From NCBI RefSeq assembly GCF_025244905.1, contig NZ_CP104285.1:3286001-3350000 (forward strand): a stretch of DNA of 64,000 bases. Direction: 5' to 3'. Positions 10,754 through 20,536 of this stretch are shown here, in pieces. Below the pieces are notes generated by a model. It had not been told where the DNA came from. It was given only the letters and a program-made list of their open reading frames with translations, and searched no databases. Position 1 is the first letter of the stretch. The number at the start of each line of letters is the position of its first letter. A program made the position numbers and the translations under genes. The DNA is from Enterobacter mori. GTDB taxonomy: Bacteria > Pseudomonadota > Gammaproteobacteria > Enterobacterales > Enterobacteriaceae.

Positions 10754-11239
10754 TCAGATCGCTTTTGCCATCTTCAGGTTGCACGGACTCATTTGCCAGT
10801 TAAAGACACCTTTGCCGGTTTCGTCGAGGGTGACGTTGGCAATGGCGGAGGTCGTGAACATAGGCGGCGTTTCGCCAGGGCACAGCTCAGATACCAGATA
10901 GCCGACCAGCGGCAGGTGGGAAATGACCAGTGCGGAAGCGACACCTTCATTGCACAGCGCCTGCAGATAGGCACTCACAAGACCTACATCGCCGCATGGG
11001 GTGAGTTCAGGGAGAACATCCACACTGGAAGGCAGGTTCATACACTCCCCTACCACGTCCAGCGTCTGTTCTGCACGCAGGAACGGACTCACCAGAACGC
11101 GTTCAATGTCCACTTTTTGACCGTTAAGCCAGGTCGCCATCAGACGAGATTCGTCGCAGCCACAGACTGTCAGAGGACGTACTGAGTCACTGGCGGCATC
11201 GAGTGCCGCGTCGCCGTGACGCATGATAAAAACTTGCAT
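10754..11239 (-). CDS. sixA: Phosphohistidine phosphatase SixA
   Basis: A 161-residue histidine phosphatase with the N-terminal RHG motif (MQVFIMRHGDAAL) and a second catalytic His in VISHLPLVG. SixA removes phosphate from histidine phosphotransfer proteins; ArcB and, more recently, the nitrogen PTS protein NPr have been named as targets. It is convergent with smrB across a gap of 46 bases. Confidence 0.95.
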   Translation of the reverse strand: MQVFIMRHGDAALDAASDSVRPLTVCGCDESRLMATWLNGQKVDIERVLVSPFLRAEQTLDVVGECMNLPSSVDVLPELTPCGDVGLVSAYLQALCNEGVASALVISHLPLVGYLVSELCPGETPPMFTTSAIANVTLDETGKGVFNWQMSPCNLKMAKAI

Positions 11240-11448
11240 ATTGCACCGCTTTTGTTAACCAGAATCACCGGCGTTGACTACCCGCGATTAAAGCTGGGAG
11301 GTAGAAAACCCGATGGCCGGGCATTGTGCCTGATCCATTCGGTGAATGAAACGCTGTTTTTTACCTCAATGGCGTAAGTATAGTCAATCTCTGTTTACAA
11401 ATTCGCCAAAACAGGTCTCCTCACCGAAGGATTTACCCTTCTTTGACC

Positions 11449-13596
11449 TCAGCTTACGAGGACAGTTTCCCTTGCAGGCCAAAATGTCTGGCCCCGTTCC
11501 GCCATCTGCAATAATTCGTCACAGGGTGTAAACCGTGGACCATATTGCGAAGCCAGACGTTGCAGAATTGCAACCACTTCACCCGCCCCGAGGGTGTCCA
11601 TATACCGGAACGGGCCGCCAAGGAACGGCGGGAAACCAATACCAAATACGGCACCGATGTCACCATCGCGTGCGCTTTTGATCACCTGTTCGCCGAAACA
11701 GCGCGCCGCTTCGTTGAGCATCATCATCAGACAACGCTCAGCACACTGCGCTGACGACAGTTTTCCCTGACCGGTAACAGAAATAAGCCCATAAACAGCA
11801 GGGTCGACCTGTTTCTTGCTTTTACGCCCTTTTGCCCCGTAAAGATAGAAACCGCGTTCATTTTTTCTGCCTTTGCGATCGTCCTTCAAAATTGCAGAAA
11901 CAATGTTTGCAGGGGGGCTAAAACGGTCCCCGTAAGCCGCTTCCAGTACAGGTATAATTTTAGTGCCGGTATCTATTCCTACCTCATCCAAAAGTTGGAT
12001 TGGGCCGACAGGGAAACCAAACTTCACCAGTGCCTCATCGACGTGCTCAATCTTCTCCCCTTCCGTCAGCAATCGCATTGCTTCATTAATGTAGGGAGCC
12101 AGAATGCGATTGACATAGAAGCCTGCTTTATCTGCCACGACAATCGGCGTTTTGCCCTGCTTTTTGGCGAGCTTGACCACCGTGGCGACCGTTTGCGGGC
12201 TGGTGGTCGCGTGTGGAATAACTTCCACCAGCGGCATTTTTTCGACCGGGCTAAAGAAGTGCAGCCCAATCACCTGCTCCGGTCGTGAGGCTTTCGCCGC
12301 GATGTCGCCAATCGGCAATGACGAGGTGTTTGAAGCAAAGATCGTATGCGGGCCGCAATGCTGTTCAACGTCTGCCACCATCTGCTGCTTGAGCGCCAGA
12401 TCTTCAAACACGGCTTCTATCACCAGATCGCGATGCGTAAAACCGCGGTAGTCCGTGGTGCCAGTGATCATCGCGAGTATTTTATCGCGCTCGCTTGCCT
12501 TGATATGGCGGCGTTTAACCTTCTGATCAAGGTTCTGCCAGCTGTACTGTAGGGCGTGGTTGATTCCCTTAGGATTAATGTCTTTGATACGCACCGGCAA
12601 TTTTCCTTTGCTGGCAGTGACGAACGCAATTCCACCGCCCATCAGCCCGCCCCCCAGCACGCCAACGGCACGCAGCGGCGCAGGTTCAGCATCGCTTCCC
12701 GGATCTTTTTTGACGTCAGTGCTGGCAAAGAAGATGCTGCGCAGCGCCTGAGACTGCGGCGTCATCGCCAGTTCACCAAAGGCTTTTGCTTCGGCGGCAT
12801 AACCGCTGCTGCTGCCCTGTGACAAGCCGGCTTCAATGACCTCAAGAATGCGCTTCGCCGCCGGGTAGTTGCCTTTGGTTTTTTGCTCGGTCTTTTTGCT
12901 TACCATGTTGAACAGGAGCGCGCGCCCCAGTGGCCCTGCCAGCACGCGCTCACGCACAGGAAGAGGGCGTTTTGCCTGACGCCCTTTCAACGCCAGCTCA
13001 ACGGCGGCCTCCAGCAAAATCGAGTGGGGAACCACTTCATCGACCAGTCCCACTTTCAGCGCCTGACGGGCGCGAAGCTGCTTGCCGGTTAAGATCATCT
13101 CCAGCGCGGTACTCACCCCCACCAGTCGCGGTAAACGCTGCGTTCCACCCGATCCCGGTAACAGGCCTAACTGCACTTCCGGCAGGCCCAACACCGTTTT
13201 TGCATCATCGGTACAAATGCGGCTATGGCAGGCCAGCGCCAGCTCTAAACCGCCTCCAAGACAGGCTCCGTGAATGGCGGCGATAACCGGGATCGACAGC
13301 GCATGGATCTCGGCCATCACCTGCTGTCCCTGACGCGCCAGATCTTCGGCTTCCTGAGCGCTTTGCGCACGGGCGATCATGTTGATATCCGCCCCGGCGA
13401 TAAAGTTGTCCGGCTTGGCCGAAATAAAGACCAGACCGCGAATCGCTTTGTTTTCGCGGATCTGCTTAAGCATGGTGCGAACCTGAGTGCCGAATTCAGC
13501 CTTCAGGGTATTCATCTTTTCATCAGGCACATCAATAGTGATAACCGCGACGTTATCGAGGCGAACCGTAAGATTGAATGCAGAGGGCATGTCCAT
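11449..13596 (-). CDS. fadJ: Fatty acid oxidation complex alpha subunit FadJ
   Basis: A 715-residue multifunctional enzyme: enoyl-CoA hydratase/isomerase in the N-terminal third ([15 protein letters not shown] oxyanion-hole region, [20 protein letters not shown]), then L-3-hydroxyacyl-CoA dehydrogenase with the NAD-binding motif [15 protein letters not shown] (about residue 310) and the [13 protein letters not shown] segment. It acts in anaerobic and long-chain beta-oxidation together with FadI. The ATG overlaps the fadI stop by one base (TAATG). Confidence 0.97.
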   Translation of the reverse strand: MDMPSAFNLTVRLDNVAVITIDVPDEKMNTLKAEFGTQVRTMLKQIRENKAIRGLVFISAKPDNFIAGADINMIARAQSAQEAEDLARQGQQVMAEIHALSIPVIAAIHGACLGGGLELALACHSRICTDDAKTVLGLPEVQLGLLPGSGGTQRLPRLVGVSTALEMILTGKQLRARQALKVGLVDEVVPHSILLEAAVELALKGRQAKRPLPVRERVLAGPLGRALLFNMVSKKTEQKTKGNYPAAKRILEVIEAGLSQGSSSGYAAEAKAFGELAMTPQSQALRSIFFASTDVKKDPGSDAEPAPLRAVGVLGGGLMGGGIAFVTASKGKLPVRIKDINPKGINHALQYSWQNLDQKVKRRHIKASERDKILAMITGTTDYRGFTHRDLVIEAVFEDLALKQQMVADVEQHCGPHTIFASNTSSLPIGDIAAKASRPEQVIGLHFFSPVEKMPLVEVIPHATTSPQTVATVVKLAKKQGKTPIVVADKAGFYVNRILAPYINEAMRLLTEGEKIEHVDEALVKFGFPVGPIQLLDEVGIDTGTKIIPVLEAAYGDRFSPPANIVSAILKDDRKGRKNERGFYLYGAKGRKSKKQVDPAVYGLISVTGQGKLSSAQCAERCLMMMLNEAARCFGEQVIKSARDGDIGAVFGIGFPPFLGGPFRYMDTLGAGEVVAILQRLASQYGPRFTPCDELLQMAERGQTFWPARETVLVS

Positions 13597-14906
13597 TATT
13601 CCGCCTCCAGAACCATTGCTGCACCAAGGCCACCCGCCGCGCAGGCGGTGACCAGGCCAAACCCGCCGCCACGGCGACGGAGTTCATGTAATGTTTGGGT
13701 GATCATACGCGCGCCCGTGGCCGCAAACGGATGACCGTAGGCAATGGAGCCACCCAGTACGTTAAACTTGCTCTGATCCACTTCGCCGGTGGCGTGCGCG
13801 CGGCCCAGTACATCGCGCGCGAAACGCTCGCTTGCCAGCAGCTGGATGTTTGCCAAGGTTTGTGCGGCAAAGGCTTCGTGCATGTCAATGAGCGTTAAAT
13901 CAGCGAGGGTGAGACCAGCTCGTTCGAGGGCCAGCGGCGTGGACCACGCCGGACCTAATAGCATGTCCTGCCAGACATCAATCGCCGTGAACGCATAGCT
14001 GCGCAAATACCCCAGCGGTTTAATGCCCAGCTCTTTCGCGCGGGACTCCGTCATCAGGATCACTGCTGCAGCACCATCGGTCAGCGGCGTACTGTTTGCC
14101 GCCGTCACGGTGCCATGCTTGCGGTCAAACGCCGGACGCAGTTTTGCGTAATCCGCCAGCGTCGAGGTGCCACGGATATTATTATCTTCTGCCAGAGGCT
14201 CTCGATAGGGGGGAATATAGGCGGTCATGACCTCGTCGGCCAGCTTCCCTTCCGACCAGGCCTTCGCAGCGAGCTGGTGCGAACGATGCGCCAGGGCATC
14301 CTGCTGTTCGCGGGTAATGCCGTAGGTTTTCGCCATCTGCTCAGCGGTGTCGCCCATGCGCAGGCCGGTTGAATATTCAGCGACCGCGGGTGGAACAGGC
14401 ATCAGGTCGCGCAGGCGTAAACGCGAGAAGAGTTTAAGTTTCTGGCTGGTAGTGCGGGCCTTGTTGGCATCCACGAGCATGCGTGCCAGCTTTTTGCTTA
14501 CCCCAATCGGCAGCACTGAAGAGGAGTCCGCCCCGCCCGCGATACCCGCGCGAATCGTCCCCGCCATCAGGCTTTCGGCCACGTTAGCCACCGCCTGAAA
14601 ACTGGTCGCGCACGCGCGGCTGACGCTATAGGCATCGGTATGCACATTCATTCCCGTACCGAGAACAATTTCACGTGCAATATTGGGGGCTTCAGGCATC
14701 TGCACGACCTGACCGAAGACCAGCTGTTCGATGACCTCAGGCGGAATTTCGCTGCGAGCCAGCATCTCGCCTACGACCATTTTTCCCAGATCGACGGCCG
14801 GTATACCATGAAAGGCGGTTGCCTGACGCGCAAACGGCGTTCGCAACCCGCTTACAATGGCAATGCGATCACCTTGTCGGGTGATAAGCGGTAATGCCTG
14901 ACTCAT
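13596..14906 (-). CDS. fadI: 3-ketoacyl-CoA thiolase FadI
   Basis: The beta subunit of the FadIJ complex; it thiolytically cleaves 3-ketoacyl-CoA. At 436 residues it has the family's length. The nucleophilic Cys lies in [14 protein letters not shown] (about residue 99) and the C-terminal signature is [20 protein letters not shown] with the second catalytic Cys. It is the first gene of the fadIJ operon, with a FadR-like operator about 40 bases upstream. Confidence 0.97.
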   Translation of the reverse strand: MSQALPLITRQGDRIAIVSGLRTPFARQATAFHGIPAVDLGKMVVGEMLARSEIPPEVIEQLVFGQVVQMPEAPNIAREIVLGTGMNVHTDAYSVSRACATSFQAVANVAESLMAGTIRAGIAGGADSSSVLPIGVSKKLARMLVDANKARTTSQKLKLFSRLRLRDLMPVPPAVAEYSTGLRMGDTAEQMAKTYGITREQQDALAHRSHQLAAKAWSEGKLADEVMTAYIPPYREPLAEDNNIRGTSTLADYAKLRPAFDRKHGTVTAANSTPLTDGAAAVILMTESRAKELGIKPLGYLRSYAFTAIDVWQDMLLGPAWSTPLALERAGLTLADLTLIDMHEAFAAQTLANIQLLASERFARDVLGRAHATGEVDQSKFNVLGGSIAYGHPFAATGARMITQTLHELRRRGGGFGLVTACAAGGLGAAMVLEAE

Positions 14907-14941
14907 AACATTCCCCTGTAAAAAACTTTACACAAATATAA

Positions 14942-14957
14942 AGTGGTCTGACCTGAT
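14942..14957. promoter_or_regulatory. FadR operator upstream of fadIJ
   Basis: AGTGGTCTGACCTGAT contains the TGGTC-N-GACC core of the FadR consensus almost perfectly and lies 36 bases upstream of the fadI start, fitting repression by FadR that long-chain acyl-CoA relieves. Confidence 0.75.
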
Positions 14958-15035
14958 AACAGTCTTAACCATTTTTTTACATTCAGCCAATCGGGGAAGC
15001 ATAAAAATGCGAGCTAAAACACAGAGAAGAAAAAG

Positions 15036-15063
15036 AAAATGCCCCTGCATGGCAGAGGCATTT
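15036..15063 (-). terminator. Terminator downstream of yfcZ
   Basis: On the minus strand a stem ATGCCTCTGC/GCAGGGGCAT is followed by a T-rich tract (TTTTCTTTTTC). It separates yfcZ from the fadIJ promoter. Confidence 0.7.
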
Positions 15064-15075
15064 GTGCGGTATGTT

Positions 15076-15144
15076 GCCGGGTGGCGGCGTTGTCTGACCC
15101 GGCCTACATGATCGTAGGCCCGTGCAAGCGAAGCGCCGCCGGGC
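15076..15144. repeat. REP pair (BIME) downstream of yfcZ
   Basis: Two inverted REP units, GCCGGGTGGCGGCGT and GCGAAGCGCCGCCGGGC, are joined by a CTACATGATCGTAGG centre. They lie directly after the yfcZ stop codon. Confidence 0.85.
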
Positions 15145-15152
15145 AAAAAGGA

Positions 15153-15437
15153 TTAACGCAGGCCCAGCTGGAAAATCAGCGTTTCAGCTTCACACGCAAA
15201 AACAAAGTCGATGTCCAGCTTCACGCCACCTTCCACTTCGGTAAAGGTCGACTTGATTTCGCAAGGATCGGATTCTACTTCACGCGCACGCTGACTCAGC
15301 GCGGCCAGGGTTTCTTCCGCTTCGGCACGGCTAGTGAATACACGGCTGTAAGACGCGGTGCAATCGGTGTTGTCCATGATGGTGCCAACATCCATACAGC
15401 AGCAAACCGGGGTTTCATCAGCACTGCATTTACTCAT
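15153..15437 (-). CDS. yfcZ: YfcZ/YiiS family protein
   Basis: A 94-residue cysteine-rich protein (MSKCSADETPVCCCMDVG) matching E. coli YfcZ. Its function is not established. The clustered CCC near residues 12-14 is notable and could bind metal, but that is speculation. It lies divergently from fadL. Confidence 0.9.
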   Translation of the reverse strand: MSKCSADETPVCCCMDVGTIMDNTDCTASYSRVFTSRAEAEETLAALSQRAREVESDPCEIKSTFTEVEGGVKLDIDFVFACEAETLIFQLGLR

Positions 15438-15683
15438 AGCTCAATTTCCTCTGTATTCGCGCAAAGCGCGAGATAAACACGATGCTGATATTTTACGCCC
15501 CGGCGTTGGCTCTCTCCAGCCGTTAATGACGCAAAATCGGATAAGTGAGCAATATCACACTAAAAAATGATCTAAAACAAAAATCACCCTTTCGGGTGAG
15601 TCTCGCTGGTCACAATTTTGCCAACCAGATCTCGTTTCAAGAAACATGTTTGAAAATATTAATAAACAAACTTGCAACATCTT

Positions 15684-15700
15684 AGCTGGTCAGACCTATA
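15684..15700. promoter_or_regulatory. FadR operator 1 of fadL
   Basis: AGCTGGTCAGACCTATA holds the TGGTC-N-GACC FadR core. It is the upstream member of a pair of sites, as in the E. coli fadL promoter, 110 bases before the fadL start. Confidence 0.75.
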
Positions 15701-15708
15701 CTCACGCC

Positions 15709-15723
15709 ACTGGTCTGATTTGT
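15709..15723. promoter_or_regulatory. FadR operator 2 of fadL
   Basis: ACTGGTCTGATTTGT is a weaker FadR match lying 25 bases after site 1; E. coli fadL has the same two-site spacing. Confidence 0.6.
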
Positions 15724-15809
15724 ATGTCATACCTCAGACCCTACACTTCGCGCTCCTGTTACGGTATGTAACAATTATTGAATAAAAATAACTCAATGAG
15801 GTTATGGTC

Positions 15810-17093
15810 ATGAGCCAGAAAACCCTGTTCAAAAAGACTGCGCTGGCAGTCGCAGTGGCAATCGTCTCAACATCCGCCTGGTCAGCGGGCTTCCAGTTAA
15901 ACGAATTTTCTTCCTCTGGCCTTGGCCGTGCGTATTCCGGGGAAGGCGCTATTGCTGATGACGCAGGTAACGCAAGTCGTAACCCTGCGCTGATCATGAT
16001 GTTCGATCGCCCGACCTTCTCTGCCGGTGCTGTTTACATCGATCCTGATGTCAATATTTCTGGCAAGTCTCCTTTCACCGGCGCGAGCCTGAAAGCGGAT
16101 AACATTGCGCCGACCGCGTGGGTTCCCAACCTGCACTTCGTTGCGCCGATTAACGAACAATTTGGTTGGGGGGCGTCAGTTACCTCTAACTATGGTCTGG
16201 CAACCGAGTTCAATAACGATTACCCGGCCGGGGAATACGGCGGTAAAACCGACCTGACCACGCTTAACCTCAACCTGAGCGGTGCTTATCGTCTGAACGA
16301 GAGCTGGAGCTTTGGTCTGGGCTTTAATGCCGTCTACGCTGATGCGAAAATCGAGCGTTATTCCGGTGAACAAACTGCCGCCCTGCCGAAAAACAGCAAT
16401 AAGATCGCCAGTCTGAAAGGTGATGAATGGGGCTACGGCTGGAACGCGGGTATTCTGTATGAGCTGGACAAAAATAACCGCTGGGGTCTGACCTATCGCT
16501 CCGAAGTCAAAATTGATTTCGATGGCGATTACAAAAGCGGCATCCTGAGCCCTGTAAACGGCATGGTTCCGGGTGCAGGCACCACCATTCCGTGGGGCAC
16601 ATCAAACCAGACCGTACCGGGTTCACTGTCACTGCATCTGCCAGAAATGTGGGAAGTTTCCGGTTACAACCGCGTCGCACCTCAATGGGCGATTCACTAT
16701 AGCCTGGCGTACACCAGCTGGAGTCAGTTCGAGGAGTTGAAAGCGACCGGCAGCAATGGTCAGACGCTGTTCTATTAGTACGAAAGTTTCCACGACGCAT
16801 ACCGTATTGCGCTGGGTACAACCTACTATATGGACGACAACTGGACGTTCCGTACCGGTATCGCGTTTGATGACAGCCCGGTGCCGGCTGATAAGCGTTC
16901 CATCTCTATTCCGGATCAGGACCGCTTCTGGTTGAGTGCGGGCGCGACATATGCGTTCAACGAAAATGCGTCAATCGACGCTGGCGTCTCGTATATGCAC
17001 GGTCAGAAAGTCACGTTCCAGGAAGGCCCTTACGAGTTTACCTCTGAGGGTAAAGCCTGGCTGTTCGGGACCAACTTCAACTACGCGTTCTAA
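15810..17093 (+). pseudogene. fadL: Long-chain fatty acid outer-membrane channel FadL, interrupted by in-frame TAG
   Basis: FadL is the outer-membrane beta-barrel that takes up long-chain fatty acids and serves as a phage receptor. A signal peptide ([20 protein letters not shown]..) and the family N-terminus [19 protein letters not shown] are present. The frame stops at TAG 16776-16778 after ..QTLFY, yet the same frame continues without shift as [17 protein letters not shown] to the conserved end FGTNFNYAF and stop at 17093. E. coli reads LFQKHEGFKDAYRIAL at this point, so one base change (for example CAG or AAG to TAG) explains the break. The truncated product lacks about 105 C-terminal residues, several strands and the terminal Phe used for barrel assembly. 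I chose ATG 15810 because GAGG lies 8 bases upstream; ATG 15804 is too close to it. Confidence 0.9.
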
Positions 17094-17105
17094 TCGCGCA
17101 GGGAT

Positions 17106-17137
17106 CAAAAAAGGTGAGCGTTGCTCACCTTTTTTAT
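17106..17137. terminator. Bidirectional terminator between fadL and mlaA
   Basis: An 8-bp stem AGGTGAGC/GCTCACCT is flanked by an A-run on the left and a T-run on the right, so it serves both converging genes. Confidence 0.88.
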
Positions 17138-17890
17138 TTATTCCGAGTCGATATCTTTAAGTTCGTTCTCGATGGCTTTCGCATTCGGATTGTCTTCCGG
17201 CTTCAGCTTGCCACCGTTGGCAATGAAGTCATGGTTCTGGAAGTACGCCTCACGCACCATGATGTACGGGTCAGAAGACTGGCGCAGCAGACCGTCAGAG
17301 TCCAGCAGTTGCGCACGTGTTTCAATCCCTTCCACCGTCCACTTACCAATCGACAGCGGCCAGGTCAGCCATGACAGCACCGGATACAGCGTATCCACCA
17401 TATCGCCGCCATCATCACGCACCGTGAAACTGCCATAGAACGGCAGATGCACATACGGACCATAACCTACACCGTAATGCCCCAGCGTGCTGCCGAAACG
17501 GTGCGGCTGTTCACGCTGCAGTTTTGTGTTTGCCATGCCAGCGACATCAATGAAGCCGCCCATACCCAGCAGGGAGTTCAGGAAGAAGCGCGTAAAGTGC
17601 ACCATCCCCTGATACGGGTCACCTTGCAGGAAATAGTTCACCATTACCGCAGGCTCTTCCAGGTTGCTGGTGAAATTGCTTAATCCATTACGCGCAGGTT
17701 GCGGAACATAATCGCGCCATGCCACCGCTACCGGGCGAACCACATACGGATCCAGCACGTTATAGTTGAAGCTGTACATCGAGCGGTTAAATCCTTCAAG
17801 AGGATCGGAGCGTCCCGTCTGCTCCCCGGAGCTGGCGCAGCCCACAAGCATCGTCGCGCCCAGCGCAAGCGCCGACAGCCGAAGTTTCAT
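17138..17890 (-). CDS. mlaA: Outer-membrane lipid asymmetry lipoprotein MlaA (VacJ)
   Basis: MlaA removes phospholipids from the outer leaflet of the outer membrane, in complex with OmpC/OmpF, and passes them to MlaC. The 250-residue precursor has a lipoprotein signal with lipobox LVGC (MKLRLSALALGATMLVGCASS) and the conserved DPLEGFNRSMYSFNY segment. The upstream in-frame extension to 17986 is rejected, because the lipoprotein signal and GGAGATAATT ribosome site fix the start at 17890. Confidence 0.96.
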   Translation of the reverse strand: MKLRLSALALGATMLVGCASSGEQTGRSDPLEGFNRSMYSFNYNVLDPYVVRPVAVAWRDYVPQPARNGLSNFTSNLEEPAVMVNYFLQGDPYQGMVHFTRFFLNSLLGMGGFIDVAGMANTKLQREQPHRFGSTLGHYGVGYGPYVHLPFYGSFTVRDDGGDMVDTLYPVLSWLTWPLSIGKWTVEGIETRAQLLDSDGLLRQSSDPYIMVREAYFQNHDFIANGGKLKPEDNPNAKAIENELKDIDSE

Positions 17891-18205
17891 AATTATCTCC
17901 CTGTTCAGTATGGCTATCGTTGATTGCCATCCGTAACGGAGCATCTGGCGCTCCGTATGAAAACGTGCAAGTGATTGTAACAGCACGTTTCCCGATGTCT
18001 ATGAGCACAATTACGGGCAGTAACCACCGTCACTCTGATCTCAGCATAGCCTGGCTTTAGGAATTCGTTTCGCTGGCAATTTTATAATGTCTTTGAAAGA
18101 GATGTATCACCTTTGTTGCCATTGCCACCAATTTAAGAGCATCCCCACAGGCATCACGATAAAAGCCGCTACGCTTTAAAGAAAGTTCATCCTCAAGGAG
18201 CGGTT
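17891..18205. other. Intergenic region between divergent mlaA and yfdC
   Basis: About 315 bases without a gene. A TATAAT at 18083-18088 could be a -10 element for yfdC, but no good -35 partner is visible. The yfdC ribosome site AAGGAG lies at 18196-18201. I see no RNA gene or repeat. Confidence 0.5.
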
Positions 18206-19135
18206 ATGAAAGACGTGGGCGAAGAAAAAATTGGTGAAAGCAATGAGGATCTTGAAATTGAGAGTGAGGAAAAAGAGCGTGGCCAGAAGATAGAGATTGA
18301 TGAAGATCGCCTGCCATCCCGTGCGATGGCGATCCACGAACACATACGCCAGGATGGCGAAAAGGAGATGGAACGCGATGCCATGGCCCTGTTCTGGTCG
18401 GCGATTGCTGCCGGTCTCTCGATGGGGGCGTCGCTACTGGCCAAAGGAATATTTCATGTCCAGCTGGAGGGGGTGCCCGGTGGCTTTTTACTGGAGAATC
18501 TTGGCTACACCTTCGGCTTTATCATCGTCATCATGGCGCGCCAGCAGCTCTTTACTGAAAACACCGTCACTGCCGTGCTGCCGGTGATGCAAAACCCTAC
18601 CCTGGGCAATTTCGGCTTGCTGATGCGGCTCTGGAGCGTGGTATTGCTTGGGAATATCATTGGTACAGGCATCGCAGCCTGGGCCTTTGAGTATATGCCG
18701 ATATTTGATGAACCCACCCGGGATGCGTTTGTAAAAATTGGCATGGATGTGATGAAAAACACGCCCTTAGAGATGTTCTCTAATGCGATTATCTCCGGCT
18801 GGATCATCGCCACTATGGTGTGGATGTTCCCTTCGGCAGGCAGCGCAAAGATTGTAGTGATCATCCTGATGACCTGGCTTATTGCGCTCGCCGATACCAC
18901 GCACATCGTGGTGGGTACCGTTGAAATTCTCTATCTGGTCTTTAATGGTACGCTTCACTGGAGCGATTTTTTCTGGCCGTTCGCCCTGCCAACGCTGGCC
19001 GGTAATATTTGCGGCGGGACCTTTATCTTCGCGCTGTTGAGCCATGCGCAAATCCGCAATGATATGTCGAACAAGCGTAAGGCCGAGCTCAAGGCACAGG
19101 AAGATAATGAAAAATCGGCAAAAAAATCGGCCTGA
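18206..19135 (+). CDS. yfdC: YfdC, formate/nitrite-transporter-family inner-membrane protein
   Basis: A 309-residue protein with a long, highly charged N-terminal region (about residues 1-65, Glu/Lys-rich, ending in IHEHIRQDGEKEMERDAMA), then about six to seven membrane segments of the FNT (FocA/NirC) fold, and a charged Lys-rich tail. The substrate of YfdC is unknown. It precedes tRNA-Arg as in E. coli K-12. Confidence 0.92.
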   Translation: MKDVGEEKIGESNEDLEIESEEKERGQKIEIDEDRLPSRAMAIHEHIRQDGEKEMERDAMALFWSAIAAGLSMGASLLAKGIFHVQLEGVPGGFLLENLGYTFGFIIVIMARQQLFTENTVTAVLPVMQNPTLGNFGLLMRLWSVVLLGNIIGTGIAAWAFEYMPIFDEPTRDAFVKIGMDVMKNTPLEMFSNAIISGWIIATMVWMFPSAGSAKIVVIILMTWLIALADTTHIVVGTVEILYLVFNGTLHWSDFFWPFALPTLAGNICGGTFIFALLSHAQIRNDMSNKRKAELKAQEDNEKSAKKSA

Positions 19136-19170
19136 ATGGTGACTCTTTGAGCAGTCAGGCGGCAATGCGC

Positions 19171-19199
19171 TTAACGCAAAGTGTAATTAACGTTATACT
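19171..19199 (+). promoter_or_regulatory. Sigma-70 promoter of tRNA-Arg(CCU)
   Basis: TTAACG and TATACT are spaced 17 bases apart and followed by a GC-rich discriminator (CGTGCCGCC), typical of stable-RNA promoters. The tRNA begins 12 bases after the -10 hexamer. Confidence 0.75.
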
Positions 19200-19210
19200 C
19201 GTGCCGCCTC

Positions 19211-19282
19211 GTCCCCTTAGTTAAATGGATATAACGAGCCCCTCCTAAGGGCTAGTTGCAGGTTCGATTCCTGCAGGGGACA
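19211..19282 (+). tRNA. argW: tRNA-Arg (anticodon CCU), no encoded CCA
   Basis: Acceptor stem GTCCCCT/AGGGGAC, D-arm TTAGTTAAATGGATATAA, anticodon loop with CCT between CCCCT and AGGGG, and T-arm GCAGGTTCGATTCCTGC are all intact; the discriminator base is A at 19282. The next three bases are CTT, not the CCA normally encoded in enterobacterial tRNA genes. This is the argW locus that hosts integrated elements in E. coli. Confidence 0.95.
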
Positions 19283-19576
19283 CTTCCTGAACTGCTCACG
19301 TGCTTTTCCCCGTCCCATGCCACTTCTCCGAGACTCGTCGCTATAACAATCGTAAAATCAACGGTCTGCCAAAGTGTCGCTTTTTTAATCAAAAACGAGT
19401 AATAGCACAAATCGTATAACGGTGCTACATTATGCCGCCCATCCAATGTCAGCAATGGCCAGGTAACGCCGTAAAGATCGGTAAAGCCTGCAACCATGAC
19501 CTTGTACTACGGTCTAATAGGCACGTGGTATCGCAATATGCGCTACTTTCACCGGCTTTACATAGGTTCCTCTATT

Positions 19577-20494
19577 TTGTCTCAATCCAAATTCAAACGC
19601 GCGTTTTTGCACCCGCGTTACTGGTTTACATGGTTTGGTCTTGGCGTACTTTGGTTGCTGGTACAACTTCCTTATCCGGTGATTCGCATACTAGGCTCCA
19701 GACTCGGCAGCGCATCGCGCTATTTCCTTAAACGTCGCGAGTCTATCGCACGTAAAAATCTTGAACTTTGCTTTCCGCATTACAATGCGCAGCAGCGCGA
19801 AAAGCTGATCGCTGAAAACTTTAAATCTATCGGCATGGCATTGCTGGAAACCGGTATGGCCTGGTTCTGGTCTGATGAACGCGTGCGTAAATGGTTTGAT
19901 GTAGAAGGTCTGGATAACCTGAAACGTGCCCAGACGCAGAATCGGGGCGTGATGGTCGTCGGGGTTCACTTTATGTCCCTCGAACTCGGCGGTCGCGTGA
20001 TGGGTCTTTGCCAGCCGATGATGGCAACCTACCGCCCGCACAACAGCGCGCTGATGGAGTGGGTTCAGACTCGCGGTCGTATGCGCTCGAACAAGGCGAT
20101 GATCAGCCGTAACAATCTGCGCGGCATGGTCGGTGCGCTGAAAAAAGGTGAGGCCGTCTGGTTTGCACCCGATCAGGATTATGGCCGTAAAGGCAGTAGC
20201 TTCGCGCCTTTCTTCGCGGTTAAAGACGTTGCCACGACCAATGGCACCTTTGTGATTTCACGCCTTTCTGCTGCCGCCATGCTGACCGTAACGATGGTCA
20301 GAAAAGCGGATAAATCAGGTTATCGCTTGCACATCTCCCCCGAAATGGCCAACTACCCGGAAAATGAGTGTGAAGCCGCGACCTTTATCAACAAGGTTAT
20401 CGAGTTCGAGATCATGCGTGCACCTGAGCAGTATTTGTGGATGCACCGCCGCTTCAAAACCCGTCCGCTGGGCGAAGCCTCTCTCTATATTTAA
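19577..20494 (+). CDS. lpxP: Palmitoleoyl-ACP-dependent lipid A acyltransferase LpxP
   Basis: LpxP adds palmitoleate to Kdo2-lipid IVA at low temperature, replacing laurate added by LpxL. The protein has the family start (..KFKRAFLHPRYWFTW), an N-terminal membrane anchor and the HFMSLE (HX4E) catalytic motif near residue 130. No ATG lies where E. coli LpxP starts; the aligned position reads ATT-TTG. I choose TTG 19577 (305 residues), with AGG at 19564-19566 as a weak ribosome site. ATT 19574 or the ATG at 19532 (adding unconserved residues) are alternatives. The gene is certain, its start is not. Confidence 0.93.
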   Translation: MSQSKFKRAFLHPRYWFTWFGLGVLWLLVQLPYPVIRILGSRLGSASRYFLKRRESIARKNLELCFPHYNAQQREKLIAENFKSIGMALLETGMAWFWSDERVRKWFDVEGLDNLKRAQTQNRGVMVVGVHFMSLELGGRVMGLCQPMMATYRPHNSALMEWVQTRGRMRSNKAMISRNNLRGMVGALKKGEAVWFAPDQDYGRKGSSFAPFFAVKDVATTNGTFVISRLSAAAMLTVTMVRKADKSGYRLHISPEMANYPENECEAATFINKVIEFEIMRAPEQYLWMHRRFKTRPLGEASLYI

Positions 20495-20503
20495 GCCTTC
20501 CAG

Positions 20504-20536
20504 AAGGTTAGTTTCGCTAAGAAACTAACCTTTTCA
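20504..20536 (+). terminator. Terminator after lpxP
   Basis: A 12-bp stem AAGGTTAGTTTC/GAAACTAACCTT with a five-base loop, followed by TTTTC. It begins ten bases after the lpxP stop. Confidence 0.85.

Noticed and set aside
16830..17093. Second half of fadL as a separate small protein starting at ATG 16830
   Set aside because: It is the in-frame continuation of fadL after the amber codon, lacks a signal peptide and a ribosome site, and aligns to the C-terminal strands of FadL.
19283..19576. Prophage or island remnant after argW
   Set aside because: No integrase, second attachment core or phage gene is visible in the roughly 290 bases before lpxP; only the missing CCA hints at past integration.
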